From Cutibacterium equinum (GTDB taxonomy: Bacteria; Actinomycetota; Actinomycetes; Propionibacteriales; Propionibacteriaceae), in the NCBI RefSeq assembly GCF_028021195.1, contig NZ_CP115668.1, positions 558,001 through 622,000 on the forward strand: 64,000 nt of DNA. The letters run 5' to 3'. The translations under genes were made by a program, and so were the position numbers. This document shows positions 16,500 to 25,469 of this stretch, piece by piece (positions within the stretch are counted from its first letter, which is position 1; each line of letters opens with the position of its first letter). Under the pieces are notes generated by a model. The model saw only the letters and a program-made list of their open reading frames with translations, ran no database searches and was not told where the DNA came from.

Positions 16500-17640
16500 C
16501 CGGCATGGTTCACCTGTTTGTTTTGGGCTTCATCTTTGTCGCTGAGTTGGATTTCGTGGAAGAGTATCTACAGGGCATGGGAGTGGTTGAAGAAGAATTA
16601 TTCGGATAGCATATTTCTGGACTTCGGTTGGAATACGGGTGGCATGATCCTGGGGTGGGGTGAACCGGTCCGTAATAGTTGGATTCGTTTGAGTATAGGG
16701 CTGAGCCGCGAGGACTTGTCTTCGGTATTGAACTGGGGGCAGGCTCTTGTTGGTGTCGTGGTGTCGGTGGTAGTTGAGCCAAGCCGGGTAGTCGGCCAGC
16801 TCGGCGACGAGTTGGCCGACTGTGGTGAAGGCGCTTGAGCCGTAGAGCTCGTCCATGAGGTGACCGAAGAAGCTCTCGATCGCGGCTTTTGTTCAGGCCG
16901 TTCTTCCGCCGTGACATTGAGCCGGTCGTCCTGGCTCTCTCGAGGATGGTGTGCTATGACCGGTGCTGGTATTGGAAACCTTGATCGGAATGGACGATGG
17001 GGTGATCGCCCTGCCGGATCCGGGCGGGTGCCTGTTGCAGACAGCTGTGGGTTAGTTTCAGGGTTAGTGATTGGGCGATGGTCGCGGCGATAATCTGGCG
17101 GTCGAAAAGCTCCATGGCTGCCGAGAGGTAAACCTTATCGTCGCCGAGGTGGAACTTGGTGAGGTCGGTGACCTATTTCTGGTTCGGGTCGATCATGGTG
17201 ACGTCACCCTGGAGCACATTGGGAAACGTTGTGGTGACTTCGTCTTCTGCCGAATTCTGGGTCGCTGGCCGTCATTTTGGTCGGCCTCTGGGCCTGTCCT
17301 CGCCTTGTGACCTGACACACCGCGCCCAAGCACAACCAAGCCGCAGGGGCTCCAACTCGTACTCGATGGCAAGATCAGTCTTCGACTTGACATCGAGGAA
17401 TCGCATCGCGACCGCGACCTTGACTTCGAACGGGTAACTCCGTTGTCGTCGCCGGCATGAATAACGTCGTCCCGCCTCACATCCGCCAATGCTGGTAGGC
17501 GTCCTGATCGGCCAGCGTGCCACTCCAAGACGGCCAGCCACAGCAGTGTCGGCCCAACCAGCCTTGAATAACTCTACGTCAGCCAACCGCTGCATCCCGT
17601 TAAGACGATGCCTCGCAAACATGACACTCCCCCGGAAACA
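16500..17640 (-). pseudogene. decayed IS3-family (IS150-like) transposase
   Basis: Fragments in several minus-strand frames, in order, make up an OrfA-OrfB transposase. A helix-turn-helix part (AVAMRFLDVKSKTDLAIEYE, RSQGED) lies near 17290-17450. The DDE core follows (VYLSAAMELFDRQIIAATIA, then PIVHSDQGFQYQHRS and SMSRRKN) near 16880-17150. The C-terminal end (MDELYGSSAFTTVGQLVAEL and LPPVQYRRQ) is near 16700-16856. Stop codons and frameshifts separate them, so no active enzyme can be made. I could not define matching terminal inverted repeats. The 170 bp before it (16331-16499) show nothing I recognise. Confidence 0.85.
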
Positions 17641-17912
17641 ACGACTGACTTCTCAGTCAAACTTCCGGGGCCCAGTTCAGTTCTCCTCCCACATGTCCCG
17701 GGATCCCATCAACGCATCACGGGACTCCCGTCACAGTCCTGACAGCCGTACAGCTCCAGACCGTCTACCCCTGCCAGCTCACCGTCAGTAATGATCCCGT
17801 CGGTCGCGCAGCTCGGCGTTGAGCATCCAAAGTCGTGCAGCTTGTTAAGAGCGGCGAAGAGCACAGGGCGGGTCAGGTTCCAGGCCGTATGCCACCACGG
17901 CCACGTGAGGTC

Positions 17913-17943
17913 TTGACATGTGCGTCTCGGTGGTGAATAGTAT
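17913..17943 (+). promoter_or_regulatory. sigma-70-type promoter of the sugar operon
   Basis: A perfect -35 TTGACA at 17913-17918 and a weaker -10 candidate TAGTAT at 17938-17943 (19-bp spacing, slightly long) lie about 90 bp before the binding-protein start. The LacI-type palindrome starts 8 bp after the -10, where transcription would begin, which supports the assignment. Confidence 0.6.
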
Positions 17944-17950
17944 CTGCCAT

Positions 17951-17968
17951 CTTTGAATCGCTTCAAAG
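17951..17968. promoter_or_regulatory. LacI-family operator over the sugar-operon transcription start
   Basis: CTTTGAATCGCTTCAAAG is a palindrome with 7-bp arms around a TCGC centre, the usual shape and central CG of LacI/GalR-family operators. It lies just downstream of the predicted -10. The LacI-type regulator encoded at 22752, inside the same operon, is the obvious candidate to bind it. Confidence 0.75.
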
Positions 17969-18031
17969 TTGTTGTCGATTCCGCGTGCCACCCTCTTGGC
18001 ACGCAAGGCCAAAGCTGTCCGGAAGGAAATC

Positions 18032-19048
18032 ATGAAGCGTCGACATGGTCTCGCGGTAGCGAGCCTCGCAACCGCCTTCGCACTCGCCGCCACTGGCTGT
18101 GCCGGCGGTAACAAGTCCGCCACCTCAGGGGAGTCCACCTCGGACGTCTCGGTGGCTTTCGTCCCGAAGATCCAGGGCATCCCGTTCTTCGAGGCGATGA
18201 ACAAGGGTGGTTCTGACGCCGCCAAGGAGTTCGGGTTCAAGTGGGTCTACAGCGGCCCCACCACCGCCGATCCTGCCGCCCAAGGCGACGTCGTCCGTTC
18301 TCTCATGCAGCAGAAGGTGAGCAGCCTGATGGTCGCCTCCAACGACCCTGACTCCATGGGGCCCCTACTCAAGGAGGCGCAGGACAAGGGCATCAAGGTC
18401 GGCACCTCCGACACTGACGCTCCGGACTCGGTGCGTGAGGTCTTCGTCACGCAGGCCACCGAGGACGGCATTGGTTCCGCCCTCCTCGAGCAGATCGCCA
18501 AGCCCATCAACGGCGAGGGTGAGATCGCCATCGTGTCCTGCGGTCAGACCGCCTCGAACCTGAACGCATGGATCAAGGTCGTCAAGACCAAGGCTGCCTC
18601 GGATTACCCGAAGATCAAGATCGTGGACACGGTGTACGCTGACGAAGACCAGGCCAAGGCAGTAACCATGGCCAAAGACCTGATGAATGCCAACCCCAAC
18701 CTCAAGGGCATCATCGGCCCTTGCACCACTGCGGCCCCTGGCGTCGCTCAGGCTGTCCAGGAGTCCGGCAAGACCGGCAAGGTGTTCACGGTTGGTGTCG
18801 GCACGCCCAAGGCCATGCTGCCTTACCTGACCGACGGTTCCTCCAGCGCATCTGTGCTCTGGAACGTCGAGGATCATGGCTACCTGACCGCCTGGGCCGG
18901 CTTCCAGCTGGCCTCGGGCAAGAAGTTTGAGCCCACCCAGGACGTCGGCCGACTCAAGGGCGTCAAGTACGACGAGTCGACCAAGACTCTGCTGCTCGGG
19001 GAGCCCCTCATCCTGACCAAGGACAATGCGGGCAACTTCAACTACTAG
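18032..19048 (+). CDS. sugar ABC transporter substrate-binding lipoprotein (rhamnose/AI-2/ribose type)
   Basis: A 338-residue periplasmic-binding-protein-like lipoprotein. The signal peptide ends in AATGC with the lipobox Cys at residue 23, followed by a Ser/Thr-rich linker and a type I binding domain starting VSVAFVPKIQGIPFFEAMNKGG. That opening, together with GTSDTDAP and IIGPCTTAAPGVAQAV, is characteristic of the RhaS/LsrB/RbsB group (cluster B pentose, hexose and AI-2 binders). It captures the sugar outside the membrane for the two permeases downstream. Start at 18032 follows a GGAAGGA ribosome-binding site; the frame's earlier ATG lacks one. First gene of the operon. Confidence 0.9.
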   Translation: MKRRHGLAVASLATAFALAATGCAGGNKSATSGESTSDVSVAFVPKIQGIPFFEAMNKGGSDAAKEFGFKWVYSGPTTADPAAQGDVVRSLMQQKVSSLMVASNDPDSMGPLLKEAQDKGIKVGTSDTDAPDSVREVFVTQATEDGIGSALLEQIAKPINGEGEIAIVSCGQTASNLNAWIKVVKTKAASDYPKIKIVDTVYADEDQAKAVTMAKDLMNANPNLKGIIGPCTTAAPGVAQAVQESGKTGKVFTVGVGTPKAMLPYLTDGSSSASVLWNVEDHGYLTAWAGFQLASGKKFEPTQDVGRLKGVKYDESTKTLLLGEPLILTKDNAGNFNY

Positions 19049-19090
19049 TAGTCCCAGGGTGGATTGAGCCACCCAGTTGAACCAACCACG

Positions 19091-19115
19091 GTGGGGCGCG
19101 GTCTCCGCGCCCCAC
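19091..19115 (+). terminator. intercistronic hairpin after the binding-protein gene
   Basis: A perfect 10-bp GC stem (GTGGGGCGCG at 19091-19100 with 19106-19115) and a 5-nt loop in the 84-bp gap between the binding protein and ATPase genes. It has no T tract. Such hairpins usually attenuate or stabilise the upstream message so that the binding protein is made in excess over the membrane parts. Confidence 0.6.
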
Positions 19116-19132
19116 CTTCACAAGGATGTGAA

Positions 19133-20686
19133 ATGGCAGCACCAGTGACGGAGGCCACCAGGACGGGTACGCCCGTGCTCGAGGTATGCAACATCGACAA
19201 GAGGTACGGCGGCGTTCACGCACTCAAGGACGTGAGCTGGAAGGTCTACCCGGGCGAGGTCTGCGGCCTCGTGGGAGAGAACGGCGCCGGCAAGTCCACG
19301 CTGATCAAGATGATCAGCGGGGCGGAGTCTCCCGACACGGGGACGGTCCTCGTCGACGGCAGCGAGTTAGCCCATGGGGATACGAAAGCCGCGCTCGCAG
19401 CGGGTGTTTCGGCCGTCTATCAGGAGCCACAACTGTTCGCTGACCTGACCGTCGCCGAGAATGTCTTCCTCGGTCGCGAGCTCACCAAGGTGGGGCGCGT
19501 CGCGTGGGCCGAGCAGCAGCGGCGTGTGGTCGATCTCCTGGCCCGTCTCAACCTCAGCCCGGACATCATGCACACCCGCGTCGGAGATCTTGCGGTGGGA
19601 GAGCAGCAGCTGGTCTCCATCGCCAAGGCCTTTGTCGCTGACGTCCGTCTCCTGATCCTCGACGAGCCCAGTGCCATCCTCACCAACCGCGACATTGAAC
19701 GTCTCTTCGCCACGGTCCGCAGGCTCCGTGAGGAGAACATCGGTGTTATCTACATCTCTCACCGGTTGGACGAGCTCACCGAGATCACGGACCGCGTGAC
19801 GGTGATGCGCGATGGCGCGATCGTTGGTGACTACCCGACGGAGGAGATGTCGCCCGCGAAAATCGCCAAAGCTATGGTGGGGGACAAGTTCCAGGTCGCC
19901 GACCGCGGCGAGCGTCCCAGCCGCGCGAGCGACGAGGTCATCCTGTCGGTAAAGGACCTTGGCTGTGGCGACCGTCTGCAGTCGGCCAACTTCGAGTTGC
20001 ACCGCGGTGAGGTCCTCGGAGTGTACGGCCTGATCGGCTCAGGTGCTACCGAGCTTGCCCGTTGTCTTTTTGGCATCTTGAGGCCGGACCACGGCGAGAT
20101 CGTCGTCGACGGCGCCCCCCGCAGCTTCACCTCTCCACGCCGCGCCATGGATGCGGGGATCGCCTTGCTGCCGGGCAATAGAAAGACGCAGGGCGCTTTT
20201 CTTCCCAAGTCGCTCGCCTTCAACCTTTCGTCAAACCATCTGCGCTACTTCTCCAAGGGCGGTGTCTTCGACCACAAGCGCGAGGAGTCCGTGATGCGGG
20301 AGATGATCGATCGTCTCCGCATCAAGGCTCCTGGTCCCGACACCGTGATCGGGGCGCTCTCCGGCGGCAACCAGCAGAAGGTCGTTATGGCGCGTCAGCT
20401 CGTTGAGGAAGCCAAGATCTTGGTCGCCGAGGAGCCGACGCAGGGCGTCGATGTTGGCGCCAAGGCTGAGATTCACCGGCTCATCCTCGACCACGTCGCC
20501 GAGGGGCATGCCGCCCTGGTGCTCTCCACGGACCTCGAAGAGATTCGTTTCCTTTGTGATCGCATCATCGTGCTGCGACGAGGCGTGACCGAGCAGGATC
20601 TACCCGGAAACGTCTCTGCTGCCCGCCTGCTGTCCGCGGCGTCGGGCGAGACTTCGGACGAGGAGGTTGTCAAAGATGAGCAGTGA
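19133..20686 (+). CDS. sugar ABC transporter ATP-binding protein (RbsA/RhaT type, two ATPase domains)
   Basis: A 517-residue tandem ABC ATPase. The first domain has Walker A GENGAGKST (about residue 49), signature VGEQQLVSIAKA and Walker B LLILDEPS. The second domain has the degenerate Walker A GLIGSGATEL typical of RbsA-like proteins, signature LSGGNQQKVVMARQ and EEPTQGVDVGAK. It energises import through the two permeases that follow. The start at 19133 is chosen because it follows the hairpin and an AAGGATG ribosome-binding site; the open frame upstream reads through the hairpin. The gene's end overlaps the next start. Confidence 0.93.
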   Translation: MAAPVTEATRTGTPVLEVCNIDKRYGGVHALKDVSWKVYPGEVCGLVGENGAGKSTLIKMISGAESPDTGTVLVDGSELAHGDTKAALAAGVSAVYQEPQLFADLTVAENVFLGRELTKVGRVAWAEQQRRVVDLLARLNLSPDIMHTRVGDLAVGEQQLVSIAKAFVADVRLLILDEPSAILTNRDIERLFATVRRLREENIGVIYISHRLDELTEITDRVTVMRDGAIVGDYPTEEMSPAKIAKAMVGDKFQVADRGERPSRASDEVILSVKDLGCGDRLQSANFELHRGEVLGVYGLIGSGATELARCLFGILRPDHGEIVVDGAPRSFTSPRRAMDAGIALLPGNRKTQGAFLPKSLAFNLSSNHLRYFSKGGVFDHKREESVMREMIDRLRIKAPGPDTVIGALSGGNQQKVVMARQLVEEAKILVAEEPTQGVDVGAKAEIHRLILDHVAEGHAALVLSTDLEEIRFLCDRIIVLRRGVTEQDLPGNVSAARLLSAASGETSDEEVVKDEQ

Positions 20687-21680
20687 CACACAAGCCGTGA
20701 GTGGCGTCAAGGCCACACCGAAGCGGCGCCGCCCCTGGATCGAGGGTCAGGAGATCGTCCTAATCGGAGTGACCGCAGCCCTGTGGATCATCATGGCGAT
20801 CGTCGCCCCGACCTTCATCGAGCCGAGCAGCGTCTTCTCCATCTTCTACGGTGTGGCTCCCATCATCGTGATGGGCGTCGCCATGACAGCGATCATGTGC
20901 ACGGCGGGGATTGACGTCTCTGTGGGCTCCATGCTCGCCGTGGTCATGGTGGTGGTCGGGCGAATGCTGCGTGACCTCCACGTCAGCGCGCCGGTCGCCA
21001 TCCTTGTCGCGATTATCGTGGGTGCCCTACTGGGTGCCATCAACGCCGCGCTCATCTCATTCGGGCGAGTCCCCGCGATGGTCGTGACCTTCGGCACCCT
21101 CAACGTCTTCCGTTTTGTAGCGCTTCAAATTTTCGGAGACACCCAGCTGGCTGGAGTGCCGAATACGCTTGGCTTCCTTGGAGGTGGCGTTGACGCCTCT
21201 TTCCTCGGCATACCGAACGCCATGTGGTTGGCCTTGCTGATCGCCCTGCTCGCGTGGTTCTACATGCGTGACTGGGCAACGGGCCGTCATATTTATGCCA
21301 TTGGCAATGATCCCGTCGCCGCCCGACTGGCTGGCGTGAAGGTCCAGCGCAGGGTGTTCGAGCTCTACGTCTTCAGCGGCATCGCCGTCGGTATTGCCGG
21401 CGTCATGTTGATCGGCAACGGCGGACTTGTCCAGCAGAATATCGGTACCGGTCTCGAGATGTCCGTCATCGCTGCCTGCGTCATTGGCGGCACGTCGGTC
21501 ATCGGCGGCCGAGGCACCGTCTTGGGGACTGTGTTGGGAGCCATTCTGGTGTGCAGCGTTCAGGCGGCCGTCACGCACCTACACCTCCCCAGCCAGCTCA
21601 CACAGCTCTTCGTGGGTGTCATCATCATCATCGCGGTCGGGGTTGACCTGGCCCGTCAGGCAAGGAGAAACCGCAAGTGA
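20676..21680 (+). CDS. sugar ABC transporter permease 1 (RbsC family)
   Basis: A 334-residue inner-membrane permease with about 9-10 transmembrane segments. Family motifs are ITAIMCTAGIDVSVGSMLA-like (AIMCTAGIDVSVGSML, about residues 72-88), GRVPAMVVTFGTLNVFR and the cytoplasmic coupling stretch YAIGNDPVAARLAGVKV. VIGGTSVIGGRGTVLGT follows near the C-terminus. The ATG at 20676 overlaps the ATPase gene's stop and follows a GAGGAGG site. An alternative TTG start lies 9 bp upstream. The gene contains an operator-like palindrome at 21114-21129. Confidence 0.93.
   Translation: MSSDTQAVSGVKATPKRRRPWIEGQEIVLIGVTAALWIIMAIVAPTFIEPSSVFSIFYGVAPIIVMGVAMTAIMCTAGIDVSVGSMLAVVMVVVGRMLRDLHVSAPVAILVAIIVGALLGAINAALISFGRVPAMVVTFGTLNVFRFVALQIFGDTQLAGVPNTLGFLGGGVDASFLGIPNAMWLALLIALLAWFYMRDWATGRHIYAIGNDPVAARLAGVKVQRRVFELYVFSGIAVGIAGVMLIGNGGLVQQNIGTGLEMSVIAACVIGGTSVIGGRGTVLGTVLGAILVCSVQAAVTHLHLPSQLTQLFVGVIIIIAVGVDLARQARRNRK
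21114..21129. promoter_or_regulatory. LacI-type operator-like palindrome inside the permease gene
   Basis: TTTGTAGCGCTTCAAA is palindromic except for one pair and shares TTTG-A, the central CG and TTCAAA with the operator at 17951-17968. It lies about 3.2 kb downstream, inside the coding sequence. It could be an auxiliary operator, but codon constraints make a chance match possible. Confidence 0.4.
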
Positions 21681-22750
21681 GCACCACTCCTGCAGACGTG
21701 GCGGTAGCCACGCAGCCCAAGAAGGAATCGACGGGTGCGCGCTTGCTACGCATCGCGCTGACCGAGCGCGTCGCGGCGCTGGCGGTCCTGACCGTGATCC
21801 TCGTCATCGTGTTCTACCTGTTGGGGAACAATGGCAACCTGTATGCCCCCTTCGACCTTTCCTACATGGTGTCCTCGCTCCAGGCCTTCGTCCCTGTGGC
21901 CCTGCTCGCCTTGGCGGAGATGTTCGTCATCACGTCCGGCCGTTCCGGCATCGACCTGTCCGTCGGCGCCATGGTCTCGTTGTGCGGCCTCGTCTTCGGC
22001 GCGCTAGTCCAGCACGCTGGCATGCCGGTCCTCCTCGCGGCCCTTGTGGCGATCATTGTCGGCGGGTTGATGGGTCTGCTGAACGGCGTCCTCGTGGGCT
22101 ATTTCGGCTTCCCACCTCTCATCGCCACGCTGGCGACCTCGTATGCGTTCGCTTCGATCGCGATGGTGGCCAGCGGCCAGGCTCCCATCTCGGGGTCGAA
22201 AATCGCCGCCACGCACGAGCTCACCCGCAACCTTCCGCTGTTCGGAGACGTGGAGCTGCCGATCCAGGTCCTGACCTTCCTCTTGCCCGCGATGGTGATC
22301 TCCTGGTTCATGCTGGAACACACGACGTGGGGGCGCTCGTTGCTGGCCATTGGCACCAATGACACGGCCGCCGCTTACGCCGGGCAGAGTGTCCGCTGGA
22401 CGAGGGCTTCGGCCTACATGGCCTCCGGGCTCCTGTCCGGCGTGGCAGCCGTCGTCAACGTGGCTCAGTTCGCCTCCGCTAGGCCTGATGCCGGCACGAG
22501 CGGTAACGGCATGGCTCTGCCTGCCATCACGATCGCGGCGCTCGGTGGCGTCCTGATTTCCGGTGGTCTCGCTCGGGTGAGTGGTGTTATGACAAGCGCA
22601 CTGCTCATCACGTGGCTGAACGCGGCCCTCCTGATCTCCTTCCAGGGAAGCCTCGGCCCCCGCACCCAGCTGCTGGCGCTCGGTCTCCTGCTGATCTGCT
22701 CTGTCCTGCTGAACAGCTACGCCGCGCGACGGTACGGACTTCGAGCCTGA
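21677..22750 (+). CDS. sugar ABC transporter permease 2 (RbsC family)
   Basis: A 357-residue permease, paralogous in fold to the preceding one, with about ten hydrophobic segments. It carries EMFVITSGRSGIDLSVGAMVS (about residues 78-97), GFPPLIATLATSYAFASIAM, LLAIGTNDTAAAYAGQSV and IAALGGVLISGG. Two different permeases with one fused ATPase and one binding protein is the arrangement of rhamnose and AI-2 (Lsr) transporters. The GTG start at 21677 overlaps the preceding stop by 4 bp. The LacI regulator gene begins only 2 bp after its stop codon. Confidence 0.92.
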   Translation: MSTTPADVAVATQPKKESTGARLLRIALTERVAALAVLTVILVIVFYLLGNNGNLYAPFDLSYMVSSLQAFVPVALLALAEMFVITSGRSGIDLSVGAMVSLCGLVFGALVQHAGMPVLLAALVAIIVGGLMGLLNGVLVGYFGFPPLIATLATSYAFASIAMVASGQAPISGSKIAATHELTRNLPLFGDVELPIQVLTFLLPAMVISWFMLEHTTWGRSLLAIGTNDTAAAYAGQSVRWTRASAYMASGLLSGVAAVVNVAQFASARPDAGTSGNGMALPAITIAALGGVLISGGLARVSGVMTSALLITWLNAALLISFQGSLGPRTQLLALGLLLICSVLLNSYAARRYGLRA

Positions 22751-22751
22751 C

Positions 22752-23765
22752 ATGAGGGAGAGGAATAACGCGAGCATCTATTCGGTGGCGCAGGCCGCTG
22801 GGACCTCGGTTGGTACTGTCTCGAACGTCATCAACCATCCTGAGCGCGTGAGCCCTGCTCTTCGAACTCGCGTGGAGGCTGAGATGGCGCGGCAACGCTA
22901 CTGGCCGCGACCGGCAGCGCGGGCGCTGGCCCGTCAGCGTTCACGCCTCGTCGGGGTGGTCGTCTTCGACATCTCCAACCCCTTCTTCTCCCACGTGGCC
23001 AATCTCATGGACCAAGAGGTCCAGGCGGCGGGCAACTCGCTGATGCTGGCCGGGACCCAGCAGTCCAACCAGGCCGAGCGGGCCGCCTTGGAGAGCATGA
23101 GCCGCGCTGGGGTGGATGCTTTCGCCGTGTGCACCTCGGGCGGCAACTTCGACCTTCTCAACCGCCTCCAGGAGCGAGGTCACCCCGTTCTCCTCTTCGC
23201 TCAGCGCAGCGAGGACGAGAGGATCAAAGCGGTCACCATCGACGACTTCACGGGCATGGGACTCATTGCCGGCCACGTCGTGGACCGGGGCGCCCATAGG
23301 ATTTGCTTCATCGAGGAGCCCATTCACGCGGTCCAGCACCGCGATCGCTGGGCGGGGTTCGTGGCCGCTCTGGATAGCCGTGGCCTGGATCCGGACCAGG
23401 TGCGCAGGGTGCCCGCTTCCGGTCCGACCTGGGACGGCGGTTTCCAAGTCGTGAGCGAGATCCTCGCGCAACCTCGGTCCATGTGGCCGGATTGCATCGT
23501 GTGCCTGAATGATTACACCGCCATCGGTGCATGCCGGGCGGTCCGCAGCGCGGGGTTGGTGGTCGGCCGGGACATCCTCGTTACCGGCTATGACGACATT
23601 CCCTACGGCGCGGTTCTCGACGTGCCGCTGACGACCATCCGGCAGCCCTTTGACGAGATGAGCGGTTACCTTACAACCCAGCTACTTGAAGCTGCCGAGC
23701 GCCGCGATGTCGCGGTGGAAGGCCGCCTGTTCACGCCCGAGCTCATGATCCGTGAGTCGGCATAA
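22752..23765 (+). CDS. LacI-family transcriptional regulator of the sugar operon
   Basis: A 337-residue regulator. The N-terminal helix-turn-helix (ASIYSVAQAAGTSVGTVSNV, residues 5-24) and hinge helix (PRPAARALARQRS, about 52-64) precede a periplasmic-binding-like effector domain (LVGVVVFDISNPFFSHV onward; GYDDIPYGAVLDVPLTTIRQP near residue 290). It lies within the operon it probably controls, so repression would be autoregulatory. Likely sites are the palindromes at 17951-17968 and perhaps 21114-21129. The inducer is presumably the imported sugar or its phosphate; the sequence does not say which. Confidence 0.92.
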   Translation: MRERNNASIYSVAQAAGTSVGTVSNVINHPERVSPALRTRVEAEMARQRYWPRPAARALARQRSRLVGVVVFDISNPFFSHVANLMDQEVQAAGNSLMLAGTQQSNQAERAALESMSRAGVDAFAVCTSGGNFDLLNRLQERGHPVLLFAQRSEDERIKAVTIDDFTGMGLIAGHVVDRGAHRICFIEEPIHAVQHRDRWAGFVAALDSRGLDPDQVRRVPASGPTWDGGFQVVSEILAQPRSMWPDCIVCLNDYTAIGACRAVRSAGLVVGRDILVTGYDDIPYGAVLDVPLTTIRQPFDEMSGYLTTQLLEAAERRDVAVEGRLFTPELMIRESA

Positions 23766-23782
23766 CCATGAAAGGGAGACCC

Positions 23783-24736
23783 ATGCAAAACGTCGACGCC
23801 TGGCGCGAGGAGATCCGTAAGGAGTACCTGACTGCCAAGAAGCAGGACCCGGCTCGTTTTGAGCCGAGGTTGAACATGTCCTGGTCCAACTGGGGATTCG
23901 GGCTGGAAGACCTGGATGACTCGTGCGCGCGGCTCAGCGCCAACGGGCTGGAATATATCGAGCTGCACGGCAATCACTATGGCAATGACCTCGGCTATCA
24001 GGTCGAGGAGACCAAGGCCGTCCTGAAGCGTCATGGCCTCAAGACCTCCGGTGTGTGCGGGATGTTCTCTGATGACAATGACCTGTCGTCGAACCGACCC
24101 ATCCAGCAACAGGAGGCCATCGACTACATCCGTCGCGAAGCCCGGTTCACGGCCGCCATGGGTGGCCACTACCTGCTGGTCGTGCCGGGCGCTGTGGGTC
24201 GCTCCCAGGCCTACGACGCCTACGAGATCGAGCGCAGCTACCGCGCGCTGCGCCTCGCTGCCGATGTCTTCACCGAGACCGGTGTCAAAGCTGCCATCGA
24301 GCCCATCCGGTCGGCCGAGGTCTCCATCGTCCACACTGTGCAGGAGGCCGTCGAGTACATCGAGCGGGTAGACCACCCCGGCGTCGCCCATATCAACGGT
24401 GACGTCTACCACATGCAGGTCGAGGAGCCCAACATTCCCCGTGCGATCCTGGAGGCGGGCAAACGACTGGTGAACCTGCACTTGGCGGACTCGAACCGTC
24501 GTGCTCTGGGCGAGGGGTCCATGGACGTCGACACCATGATCATGGCGCTCTATCTCATCGGACACAACGCGCCCGGCCGGTTCGTCACTCCGGAGCCGCT
24601 CGGTCCCGGGGCTGGCCCCTACCCTGCGCGCAACGGCATGCCCGACCCGAAGGCGCTCGATGCGCTCGTCGGGCAGACTGTCAGCTATTTCCGTGAGCGT
24701 GAGGATGCCGTCCGCGCCATGACCGAGGAGAACTGA
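23783..24736 (+). CDS. TIM-barrel sugar (phosphate) isomerase/epimerase
   Basis: A 317-residue xylose-isomerase-like TIM-barrel protein (AP endonuclease family 2 fold). Typical stretches are GLEYIELHGNHYG (about residues 54-66), AAMGGHYLLVVPG (about 128-140), KAAIEPIRSAEVSIV with the metal-binding Glu (about 170) and HINGDVYHMQVEEP (about 205). LVNLHLADSNRRALGEG carries the His-x-x-Asp pair. Members include L-xylulose-5-phosphate 3-epimerases and ketose 3-epimerases, and the exact reaction cannot be told here. The start at 23783 is preferred over 23768 because AAAGGGAGA lies just before it. The next gene follows after 1 bp. Confidence 0.85.
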   Translation: MQNVDAWREEIRKEYLTAKKQDPARFEPRLNMSWSNWGFGLEDLDDSCARLSANGLEYIELHGNHYGNDLGYQVEETKAVLKRHGLKTSGVCGMFSDDNDLSSNRPIQQQEAIDYIRREARFTAAMGGHYLLVVPGAVGRSQAYDAYEIERSYRALRLAADVFTETGVKAAIEPIRSAEVSIVHTVQEAVEYIERVDHPGVAHINGDVYHMQVEEPNIPRAILEAGKRLVNLHLADSNRRALGEGSMDVDTMIMALYLIGHNAPGRFVTPEPLGPGAGPYPARNGMPDPKALDALVGQTVSYFREREDAVRAMTEEN

Positions 24737-24737
24737 C

Positions 24738-25439
24738 ATGCTGCGGTTGGCGGAGCTCTCGCCCGACGTCCAGGCAGCAGTGGCCCAGACCCGGGACAAC
24801 GTCGCGGCGTTGCACGCCGAGCTGCCGCGCTGGGGCCTGGTGGTCTGGACCGCCGGCAACGTGTCCGAGCGTGTCCCCGGGGCCGACCTCTTCGTGATCA
24901 AGCCTTCGGGCGTGACCTACGACCAGCTGACGCCGGAGGCAATGGTTGTCTGCACCCTGGACGGGGCGAAGATCGACGACGGAACCGCAGCATCGCTAGC
25001 GCCGTCGTCGGACACGGCAGCCCACGCTTACGTCTACCGGCACATGCCCGAGGTTGGAGGCGTCGTCCACACCCACTCCACCTATGCCACTGCCTTTGCG
25101 GCCCGCCGCCAGCCCATCCCCTGCGTCCTGACCATGTGTGGTGACGAGTTCGGGGGAGAGATTCCGGTCGGCCCGCTCGCGATCATCGGCGACGACTCCA
25201 TCGGTCAAGGAATCGTGGAGACTCTGCGTGGCAGCAGGTCACCGGCCGTCCTCATGGCACAGCACGGCCCCTTCACAGTCGGCCAGAACGGCAGAGCCGC
25301 GGTCAAGGCCGCGGTCATGGTCGAGGAGGTTGCCCGCACGGTTCATGCGGCACTCCAGCTCGGGCCGGTCGAATCCCTGCCCGACAAGATGGTCGACCGG
25401 CTCTGGGAGCGATACCAGAACGTGTACGGCCAGCACTGA
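24738..25439 (+). CDS. L-ribulose-5-phosphate 4-epimerase / class II aldolase family protein
   Basis: A 233-residue class II aldolase-fold enzyme. Key motifs are WTAGNVSERVPGADLFVIKPSGV (residues about 35-57), PSSDTAAHAYVYRHMPEV with the catalytic Asp/Glu region, VVHTHSTYATAFAARR with two zinc-ligand histidines (about residues 111-126), and the third His in MAQHGPFTVG (about 175). In the AraD/SgbE group this converts L-ribulose 5-phosphate to D-xylulose 5-phosphate; fuculose- or rhamnulose-phosphate aldolases share the fold. Its neighbour kinase and length (231-233 residues is usual for AraD) favour the epimerase. Confidence 0.85.
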   Translation: MLRLAELSPDVQAAVAQTRDNVAALHAELPRWGLVVWTAGNVSERVPGADLFVIKPSGVTYDQLTPEAMVVCTLDGAKIDDGTAASLAPSSDTAAHAYVYRHMPEVGGVVHTHSTYATAFAARRQPIPCVLTMCGDEFGGEIPVGPLAIIGDDSIGQGIVETLRGSRSPAVLMAQHGPFTVGQNGRAAVKAAVMVEEVARTVHAALQLGPVESLPDKMVDRLWERYQNVYGQH

Positions 25440-25469
25440 TCTAGTCAATGCACAACGAAAGGTAACCCC

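Noticed and set aside
17709-18002. 97-residue minus-strand ORF between the IS remnant and the sugar operon
   Set aside because: It overlaps the promoter and operator, has no recognised motif and lies at the edge of debris; it could be a remnant but I cannot support it as a gene.
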